Assembly: GCF_001975705.1 (NCBI RefSeq)
Contig: NZ_CP015091.1
Span: 124,001-188,000 of the forward strand
DNA from: Salipiger abyssi
GTDB taxonomy: Bacteria > Pseudomonadota > Alphaproteobacteria > Rhodobacterales > Rhodobacteraceae
Length of the DNA: 64,000 nt
Reading direction: 5' to 3'
Within the stretch, counting starts at the first letter, position 1. Each line of letters begins with the position of its first letter. Of this stretch, positions 58,342-64,000 are shown piece by piece. The translations under genes and the position numbers were made by a program. A model generated the notes under the pieces. That model was given only the letters and a program-made list of their open reading frames with translations, was not told the origin of the DNA and ran no database searches.

Positions 58342-59243
58342 CGCGTTGCCTCCCAGAACAGCGCGAACGCTTCCGCAGGCATCCGAACTAGATCGACCGC
58401 AACCTTGGCGCTGACCCCGAGCACCAGGATCGACAGCAGGATGCGTAGCTGTTCGCCGCGTAACCTTGCCCCAAAGCGCGTGCCCAGCTGTGCGCCCACG
58501 ACACCGCCGATCAGCAGCAGCAGCGCCAGCACGATATCCACCGTGTGGTTGGTGGCTGAGTGCAATATGGTGGTGAAGACGGAAACAAAGGTGATCTGGA
58601 ACAGCGACGTACCGACGACGACCTTGGTGGGCATTTTCAGCAGGTAGATCATCGCGGGCAGCATGATAAAACCGCCGCCCACACCCATGATCGCCGCCAG
58701 CACGCCGCAAAGCAGCCCCACCAGCAGCGGCGGGATGGCCGAGATATAGAGGCCGGATGTGCGGAACTTCACCTTGAGAGGCCAACCCTGACCCCAGCCA
58801 TGCCCGCGTTTGCGCGGGGCGCTGCGGCCGCGCAGCGCTTTGAGGCTCTCCACGAACATCATGAGCCCGATGAAGCCGAGGAAGACCACGTAGAAAAGCT
58901 GCACCGCGAGGTCGATCTGACCCAGCGAGCGCAGGAAAGCGAATAGCCAGACCCCCAATGTCGATCCGACCAGACCCCCGATGAGCAGCACGGTGCCCAT
59001 TCGGATGTCGAGTGTCTTGCGGCGCCAATGCGCGAGTGCCCCGGAGCAGGAGGAGGCGACGATCTGCACCGCCTGGGTCGACACGGCGACCGCTGGCGGG
59101 ATGCCGATGAAGAACAGCAGCGGCGTCAGGATGAAGCCGCCGCCGACCCCGAAGAGCCCGGACATGATCCCGACGAAGGCCCCCAGCCCCACGATGAGGA
59201 AGAGGTTCACGGGAATTTCGGCAACGGGGAGGTAAATGTGCAT
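58338..59243 (-). CDS. TSUP-family (TauE/SafE-type) sulfite/sulfur-compound exporter
   Basis: A 301-residue inner-membrane protein with about eight helices. Both TSUP repeats are visible: GLGAFVGIMSGLFGVGGGFILTPLL in the N-terminal half and GLLCGVLAAIMGVGGGFIMLPAMI in the C-terminal half. Such proteins move sulfite, sulfoacetate or related anions across the membrane. It begins 19 bases after TctA and ends inside the TIGR02186 start, placing it in the sulfatase operon, where it could remove sulfate- or sulfite-type anions produced by sulfur-ester cleavage. Confidence 0.9.
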   Translation of the reverse strand: MHIYLPVAEIPVNLFLIVGLGAFVGIMSGLFGVGGGFILTPLLFFIGIPPAVAVSTQAVQIVASSCSGALAHWRRKTLDIRMGTVLLIGGLVGSTLGVWLFAFLRSLGQIDLAVQLFYVVFLGFIGLMMFVESLKALRGRSAPRKRGHGWGQGWPLKVKFRTSGLYISAIPPLLVGLLCGVLAAIMGVGGGFIMLPAMIYLLKMPTKVVVGTSLFQITFVSVFTTILHSATNHTVDIVLALLLLIGGVVGAQLGTRFGARLRGEQLRILLSILVLGVSAKVAVDLVRMPAEAFALFWEATR

Positions 59244-59262
59244 CCTGTCCTGGCGTTAGCGG

Positions 59263-60738
59263 TCACATCTTTTTGGAAAAGACCATTATCAGCAGGGCGA
59301 CGAGGCACAACCCGAGAAACACGGCTGAAATCGGAGATGTGACGAAGGTGCTGAAATCGCCACGCGACAGCAGCAAGGCACGCCGGAAATTCTCCTCCAT
59401 CATCGGCGAGAGAATGAAGGCCAGCACCAGCGGCGCCGGCGGAAAGCCGAGCCGCGCCATGACAAGGCCGAAGATGCCGAATCCCAGCACGAGGTAGATA
59501 TCCACCACCGAGGAGTTGATCGAATAGACGCCGATGGAGACCAGTACCAGGATGATCGGGAAGAGCGCGTTGTAGGGCACCTGCAAGAGCCGCGTCCAGA
59601 TCCCCACGAAGGGGATGTTGAGCAGCACCAGCAGCAGGTTGCCGACGAAAAAGCTGACCACCAGCCCCCAGAACATCGTCGGGTTCTCGGCGATGAAGGT
59701 CGGCCCCGGCGTGATGCCGTGGATCATCAGCGCGCCGATCATCACCGCCATGACGGCGTCGCCGGGCACGCCCAGCGTCAGCGTCGGGATAAAGGCCGCC
59801 TGCGCGGTGGCGTTGTTGGCGCTTTCCGGCGCGGTCAGCCCCTCGATCCGGCCCTTGCCGAAGAGATGCGGCACGCGGCTGAGGCGCAGCTCCACCGCAT
59901 AGGCGACGAATGAGGCCATGGCCGCGCCGGCGCCGGGCAGGATGCCCGCCACCGCGCCGATGGCCGAGCCGCGCCCCATGGCGGGGGCGGACTGGCGCCA
60001 TTCCTCGCGGGTAGGCATCATCGAGGAGAAGGAAAATTTCTCGAAAGTGGTGGCGTGGCTGCGCATCGCGATGGTCGAGATGATCTCGGAGACGCCAAAG
60101 ACCCCCATGGCCACCGCCACGATGTTCAGCCCGTCGGCGATGGCGGGCAGGCCGAAGGTGAAGCGGAAGGTGCCCGAGGTGACGTCCTGCCCGACGATGC
60201 CGAGGATCAGCCCGATCACCACCATCGACAGCGATTTCAGAATGTCGGACCCGCCCACGGCGGCAGCGGCAAACAGGGCGAATACCATCAGAGAGAAATA
60301 CTCGGCGGCACCGAATTCAAGCGCGAAGCGGGCCAGCACAGGCGCGAACGAGGCAACCAGGACGATGCCCACCATCGACCCCACCAGCGAGGCGATGGCG
60401 GTCATGAAGAGCGCCACCGAGGCGCGACCCTTCTTGGCCATCGGATAGCCTTCGAGACAGGTGACGGCGGCGGCGGGCGTGCCGGGCAGGTTCAACAGGA
60501 TCGAGGCGGTCGAGCCGCCATATTGCCCGCCGTAATAGATCCCGGCGAGCATGATGATCGCCTCGGACGGATCGATATAGAAGGTCAGCGGCAGCAGCAT
60601 GGCGATGGCGGGCAGGGGGCCGATGCCGGGCAGCACGCCCACGATCATTCCGAGCGTCACGCCGAGGAAGCAGTAGAAGACGGCCGACCAGCTGAGCGCG
60701 ATGCTGGCGCCGTCCGCGAGATTTGCGAGAAGGTCCAT
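59263..60738 (-). CDS. Tripartite tricarboxylate transporter large permease, TctA type
   Basis: A 491-residue inner-membrane protein with about ten to twelve helices. Landmarks are GVLPGIGPLPAIAMLLPLTFYI, IYYGGQYGGSTASILLNLPGTPAA and GILPGAGAAMASFVAYAVEL, the two conserved glycine/proline motifs of TctA permeases. It starts ten bases after TctB. With TctB and the Bug-type binding protein it forms an ion-driven uptake system. The sulfatase encoded between the binding protein and TctB marks the substrate as a sulfated compound. Confidence 0.93.
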   Translation of the reverse strand: MDLLANLADGASIALSWSAVFYCFLGVTLGMIVGVLPGIGPLPAIAMLLPLTFYIDPSEAIIMLAGIYYGGQYGGSTASILLNLPGTPAAAVTCLEGYPMAKKGRASVALFMTAIASLVGSMVGIVLVASFAPVLARFALEFGAAEYFSLMVFALFAAAAVGGSDILKSLSMVVIGLILGIVGQDVTSGTFRFTFGLPAIADGLNIVAVAMGVFGVSEIISTIAMRSHATTFEKFSFSSMMPTREEWRQSAPAMGRGSAIGAVAGILPGAGAAMASFVAYAVELRLSRVPHLFGKGRIEGLTAPESANNATAQAAFIPTLTLGVPGDAVMAVMIGALMIHGITPGPTFIAENPTMFWGLVVSFFVGNLLLVLLNIPFVGIWTRLLQVPYNALFPIILVLVSIGVYSINSSVVDIYLVLGFGIFGLVMARLGFPPAPLVLAFILSPMMEENFRRALLLSRGDFSTFVTSPISAVFLGLCLVALLIMVFSKKM

Positions 60739-60748
60739 GTTCGGGCTC

Positions 60749-61231
60749 TCAGTAAAGCTTGAAGGGAAGGCCGAAGCCCAGCACGAAAATCGCCCAGGCG
60801 CCCACCGGCGTCAGCAGCGCGATTACGAACAGGCGCTTGAGGTTCGGCTTTTCGGCGGCGAGGCCGGAGATCATCACCAGCGCGAAGGTGGCGATCAGCA
60901 ACCCGGCACTTTCCAGCAGCGCGGCGAAGGCGGCGATGCCCAGCGGCACCAGCAGCATGGGCCGCAGCCTGTGCCAGCGTTCGGTCCAGTCGATGGTCTC
61001 GGGCTCGGCATCCTCTGCCGGGGCGGGGAAGAGGCCGTGCCGCACGGTGATCGCCAGCCCCAGAAGGATGGCGCAGCTGCCGAGCAGCATCGGGAAGTAC
61101 CCTGTATCCATGCGGCGCAGCGAGCCGATGCCGTAGCCGACCGAGGTCACGGTAACGCCGATGCCGATGGTCAGCATGATGGCTCCGGCGATCAGCCCGC
61201 CTGCATCGGGAGCGAATGTCCTGCGTGTCAC
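60749..61231 (-). CDS. Tripartite tricarboxylate transporter small permease, TctB type
   Basis: A 160-residue inner-membrane protein with four hydrophobic segments and the family feature MDTGYFPMLLGSCAILLGLAI. The start is GTG 61231, preceded by GGGAGGG five bases upstream; the long ATG reading to 61375 runs back into the sulfatase gene. TctB is the usually most divergent component of such transporters. TctA follows after ten bases. Confidence 0.88.
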   Translation of the reverse strand: MTRRTFAPDAGGLIAGAIMLTIGIGVTVTSVGYGIGSLRRMDTGYFPMLLGSCAILLGLAITVRHGLFPAPAEDAEPETIDWTERWHRLRPMLLVPLGIAAFAALLESAGLLIATFALVMISGLAAEKPNLKRLFVIALLTPVGAWAIFVLGFGLPFKLY

Positions 61232-61253
61232 GTTTACCCTCCCTGGGTCGCGT

Positions 61254-62738
61254 TCAGGCCGAGCCGACGGCGACGGACGGGTCGCTGGCCGGAACCTGCG
61301 GATAGTGAAAGCCGCGCTGGCCCGACAATCCGCGATTGTCGGGAGTGGCATCGGCGGGTTCGGGGAGACCGACAAAGCGGTCGCCCTCGATCATGTCGAG
61401 ATCGCTGCCATAGAGATGTCCGCGCAGCAGCGTCTTCATCTTTTCCAGCGTTTCGGCCTGGGCCGGATCGGCGGCCAGATCGTGCTGTTCGCGCGGGTCT
61501 TCCATCATGTCGAAGAGCTGGAAGCGGTTGCCGGCGGGATACCAGATCAGCTTGTGCTGGCGGTCGCGGATCATCCGCGTGGCCTTGGCCCCGGACTGGC
61601 TTTCGCCATAGAGGTGATCGCGAGTGTCGGGCGCCAGCAGCGAGCTGCCCTCGACGCCTTCGGGGATCGCCACGCCTGCCATGTCGAGCATTGTCGGCAT
61701 CAGATCGTGCAGCGCGACCAGCCGGTCGCTGGTGGCATTGCGCCCGATGCGGTCGTGCCTGCGGGTGTCGATCACCAGCAGCGGTACATTGGCCGATGCA
61801 TCGTACATCAGCCGTTTGCCGAACATGCCGTGATCGCCCAGCATGTCGCCGTGGTCCGAGCAAAAGACGATAATGGTGTCGTCAAGGATCCCTTCCTCGC
61901 GCAGCGTGCCGATCAGCAGGCGGATCTGGTGGTCGATATGCGTGCAGAGCGCATAGAACGCGCGCCGCGTATCGGCAAGCTGCGCGGGCGGCAGCGCCGC
62001 GTAATAGCCCCGCACCGAGCGCAGCAGCGCGGGCATCGCGGCGGTCTCGGCCGACCAGTCGCTTTGCAGCGGGTCCGCCACGCCGCGGCGGGCGTAGCGG
62101 TCGAAATAGCGTTGCAGCGGCACCAGCGGCGGGTGGGGATGGGTGTAGGAGACGTGCCAGAAACCGGGCCGTGTGGGGTCGCGCCGCTTGATCTGCCGCG
62201 CGGCGGTGCGCGTGGTCCAGTTGGTCACATGCAGGTCGTCGTCCAGATGCCAGGTGTTCCAGCCGTATTCGTTGTTGCTCATGCCGTGGGTGAACTGTTC
62301 GCCCGGATGGCCTCGGTCGGCGAGGAACATCTCGTAATCGTCGGGTCCGCCGAGATGGCCGCGGCCTTCTTCGGCCAGCAGCGCGTCGTCAAAGCCGATG
62401 CGGTCGCGCGGCGGGAAGACATGCAGCTTGCCGATGGCGCCGGTCTGATAGCCGGCGGCGGAAAAGGCCCCCGCCAGCGTCTGCGCCTTTGCGGGCATTC
62501 GCAGCGCCGGCTGGAAATCGCGGTCGCCATGTCCGCGCGCAGTCAGGCCCGTCATCATCGAGCGGCGCGAGGGGATGCAGATCGGCGTTTCGGCATAGCA
62601 GTTGCGGTAGAGCGTGCCGGAGCGCGCCAGCATGTCGAGCGTCGGGGTCTCGATGTCGGGATGGCCCATGCAGCCCAGCAGATGCGCGGGCCACTGGTCC
62701 ACGGTGACAAAAAGCACATGCGGTTGATCGGACATCAT
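61254..62738 (-). CDS. Sulfatase, formylglycine-dependent (type I)
   Basis: A 494-residue hydrolase of the alkaline-phosphatase/sulfatase fold. The sulfatase signature CIPSR has Cys-54, Pro-56, Ser-57 and Arg-58, the C-x-P-S-R form that is converted to formylglycine. Metal ligands are recognisable in VDQW (Asp-14) and VFCSDHGDMLGDHGMF. There is no signal peptide, so the enzyme acts in the cytoplasm on a compound imported by the transporter that flanks it. No formylglycine-generating enzyme gene is in the window, so one must be encoded elsewhere. The ester (aryl, alkyl or choline-type) cannot be told. Confidence 0.92.
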   Translation of the reverse strand: MMSDQPHVLFVTVDQWPAHLLGCMGHPDIETPTLDMLARSGTLYRNCYAETPICIPSRRSMMTGLTARGHGDRDFQPALRMPAKAQTLAGAFSAAGYQTGAIGKLHVFPPRDRIGFDDALLAEEGRGHLGGPDDYEMFLADRGHPGEQFTHGMSNNEYGWNTWHLDDDLHVTNWTTRTAARQIKRRDPTRPGFWHVSYTHPHPPLVPLQRYFDRYARRGVADPLQSDWSAETAAMPALLRSVRGYYAALPPAQLADTRRAFYALCTHIDHQIRLLIGTLREEGILDDTIIVFCSDHGDMLGDHGMFGKRLMYDASANVPLLVIDTRRHDRIGRNATSDRLVALHDLMPTMLDMAGVAIPEGVEGSSLLAPDTRDHLYGESQSGAKATRMIRDRQHKLIWYPAGNRFQLFDMMEDPREQHDLAADPAQAETLEKMKTLLRGHLYGSDLDMIEGDRFVGLPEPADATPDNRGLSGQRGFHYPQVPASDPSVAVGSA

Positions 62739-62807
62739 CCACCTCGGGTTCGTCGGAAAATTCGTGGAAAAGCGGGCGCCGGGTGGGCCGGCGCCCGTGG
62801 ATCGAGA

Positions 62808-63785
62808 TCAGTCGCGGCTGGCGCCCGACATCTCGACCAGCTTGCCGAGCGTGTCGGCCTGCTCGGTCACAAAGGCGGTGAACTCCTCGGGGCTGCCGCC
62901 GACAAGGCCGATGTTCAGGGCGCCGAACCGCTCCTGGATCTCGGGCCGGGCGAGGATTTCGTCCAGCGCGCCATTCACCTTGCCGATGATTTCGGGATCG
63001 GTGCCCTTGGGCGCCATGATGCCGTGCCACGAGGTATAGACCATGTCGACACCCTGTTCCTTCATCGTCGGCACGTCGGGCAGGGCGGCGACCCGCTCTT
63101 CCGAGGTGACCGCCAGCGCACGCAGGGTGCCGTCCTTGATCATCGGCACCAGCGTGCCGTCGATCATCACGCCGACCTCGCCGCTCATCAGCGCGGTGCG
63201 CGCCGGGGCCGAGCCCTGATAAGGGATGTGCAGTGCCTCGATCCCGGCAATGGAGCGGAAGAGCTCAAAGGCCAGGTGCTGTGCGGTGCCGACACCGGCG
63301 GAGGCATAATCGAGATATTCGGGATCGTCCTTGGCCCGCGCGATCAGGTCGGGCAGGTCGGTGACCTCTTCGAGCCGGGGGCCGACGCCCATGACCAGCG
63401 GGATCGAGGTGATCTGGATCACCGGGTCGAAATCTTCCAGCGGTTCGTAAACGAGGTTGTCATAGACATGCGGGTTGATGCCCATGGTGGCGATGTCGCC
63501 CACGACCAGCGTGTAGCCGTCCGCCTCGGCGCGCGAGGCTTCGCCCACGCCCACGGTGCCACCGGCGCCGCCACGGTTCTCGATCACCACGGGCTGGCCC
63601 AGCAGTTCCGAGAGCGGTTCTGCCAGGGTGCGCGCGATGAGGTCGGTGTTGCCGCCCGGCGGGTAGGGCACGATGATGTTGATGGGGTTCTGCGGCCAGC
63701 CGTCCTGGGCCAGCGCGGGCGCTGCGGTCAGGCCGAGCGCGGCGGCGCCTGCCAGCATGAGGGCACGGCGGGTGATGGTGAACAT
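62808..63785 (-). CDS. Bug-type (TctC) solute-binding protein of tripartite transporter
   Basis: A 325-residue periplasmic protein with a Tat-like or Sec signal (TRRALMLAGAAALGLTAAPALAQ; twin arginine at residues 5-6). ATG 63785 is preceded by a GGAGGAGG site; a longer reading to 63989 runs across the divergent promoter. The Bug fold shows INIIVPYPPGGNTDLIARTLAE, VVIENRGGAGGTVGVGEASRAE and a late FTAFVTEQADTLGKLVEMSGA. It is the first gene of the sulfatase operon and captures its substrate. Confidence 0.92.
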   Translation of the reverse strand: MFTITRRALMLAGAAALGLTAAPALAQDGWPQNPINIIVPYPPGGNTDLIARTLAEPLSELLGQPVVIENRGGAGGTVGVGEASRAEADGYTLVVGDIATMGINPHVYDNLVYEPLEDFDPVIQITSIPLVMGVGPRLEEVTDLPDLIARAKDDPEYLDYASAGVGTAQHLAFELFRSIAGIEALHIPYQGSAPARTALMSGEVGVMIDGTLVPMIKDGTLRALAVTSEERVAALPDVPTMKEQGVDMVYTSWHGIMAPKGTDPEIIGKVNGALDEILARPEIQERFGALNIGLVGGSPEEFTAFVTEQADTLGKLVEMSGASRD

Positions 63786-63844
63786 GTGTTGCAAGAGTTC
63801 CTCCTCCTTCTGTCGATGGATCCTGAGCGCGGCCCGGATCGGAC

Positions 63845-63892
63845 TGATAAGTGTTGCCATAGGTGCATAATTAAGAAATAAGTGATGCTTAT
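63845..63892. promoter_or_regulatory. Putative LysR box between TctC and LysR genes
   Basis: ATAAG-N5-CTTAT at 63878-63892 is a perfect inverted repeat with T-N11-A geometry, 18 bases before the LysR start. Another GATAAGTG lies at 63846-63853, forming a second half-site. Both lie between divergent genes, as expected for a LysR regulator of the operon. Confidence 0.55.
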
Positions 63893-63909
63893 CATTCTTC
63901 GGGGGCAAG

Positions 63910-64000
63910 ATGGACACGGGACAGATGCGGGCGATCGTCGTTCTCGCCGAAGAACTGCATTTTGCCCGCGCCGCGCGCAAGCTCGGCATCAGCCAGCCGG
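63910..64000 (+). CDS. LysR-family transcriptional regulator, N-terminal fragment
   Basis: The gene starts at ATG 63910 after GGGGGCAAG and runs off the right edge. The 30 visible residues are the LysR helix-turn-helix start: MRAIVVLAEELHFARAARKL and then GISQP. It is divergent from the sulfatase-transporter operon and probably activates it. Nothing can be said about its effector domain. Confidence 0.9.
   Translation, partial: MDTGQMRAIVVLAEELHFARAARKLGISQP

Noticed and set aside
61161-63881. A 906-codon plus-strand ORF
   Set aside because: It lies opposite TctB, sulfatase and TctC genes that have clear motifs, and has the same shadow-frame composition.
1-64000. Search for CRISPR arrays, tRNAs, integrases and attachment sites
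   Set aside because: I found no regularly spaced direct repeats, no tRNA-like cloverleaf and no integrase gene, so no genomic-island boundary can be supported beyond the scar at 55.8-57.3 kb.

Overview
This 64 kb window is high-GC, densely packed DNA that looks like a chromosome or chromid of a Roseobacter-group alphaproteobacterium (Rhodobacterales). That assignment is inferred from the mix of transporters (TRAP, tripartite tricarboxylate, betaine ABC), the large number of regulators and the presence of the TIGR02186/TSUP gene pair. I see no tRNA, rRNA, CRISPR array, phage or replication gene. Almost everything is catabolic: transporter, enzymes and a dedicated regulator, repeated block after block.

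Layout. 1-1.25 kb: the end of an L-serine dehydratase and a HAD hydrolase. 1.3-16.2 kb: a quaternary-amine/one-carbon block, with a periplasmic solute-binding protein plus hybrid histidine kinase (minus strand), a betaine-type ABC transporter whose permease is a double-length fusion, a DUF1989-GcvT fusion protein, an OmpR-type regulator, a DeoR-type repressor with a perfect palindromic operator, a dimethylglycine-dehydrogenase-like FAD/folate enzyme and a choline-kinase-like phosphotransferase. 16.4-21.2 kb: a cupin, Baeyer-Villiger monooxygenase and MFS transporter operon, divergent from a LysR regulator. 21.3-24.8 kb: gabD and gabT with a divergent XRE-cupin regulator. 24.8-33.2 kb: a LuxR-type regulator divergent from an operon of amidase, M24 peptidase and a complete branched-chain-amino-acid-type ABC importer.

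33.3-55.4 kb is the most distinctive part. It contains two cytochromes P450 (one CYP199-like), one VanB-type FMN/[2Fe-2S] reductase, two SDRs, a beta-lactamase-fold esterase, an M29/NicX-like metalloenzyme, an aldehyde dehydrogenase, a GMC oxidoreductase, a periplasmic SMP-30 protein, two complete paralogous TRAP transporters, an IclR regulator, a MetA-pathway-type outer-membrane protein and two paralogous TetR regulators near its two ends. Three intergenic sites share an unusual long operator-like sequence and tie the two ends into one putative regulon. I infer a pathway for an exogenous, probably aromatic or alicyclic, acid or ester. The substrate is not visible from sequence.

55.4-57.6 kb is a scar: a degenerate IS21 IstB tail, a 3' thiolase fragment, a truncated unknown ORF facing it, and an IS30 transposase N-terminus. 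57.6-64 kb is a minus-strand operon (Bug-type binding protein, sulfatase, TctB, TctA, TSUP exporter, TIGR02186 protein) divergent from a partial LysR gene. It reads as import of an organosulfate, cytoplasmic desulfation and export of the released sulfur oxyanion. Strong hairpins follow many cistrons, especially those encoding solute-binding proteins.
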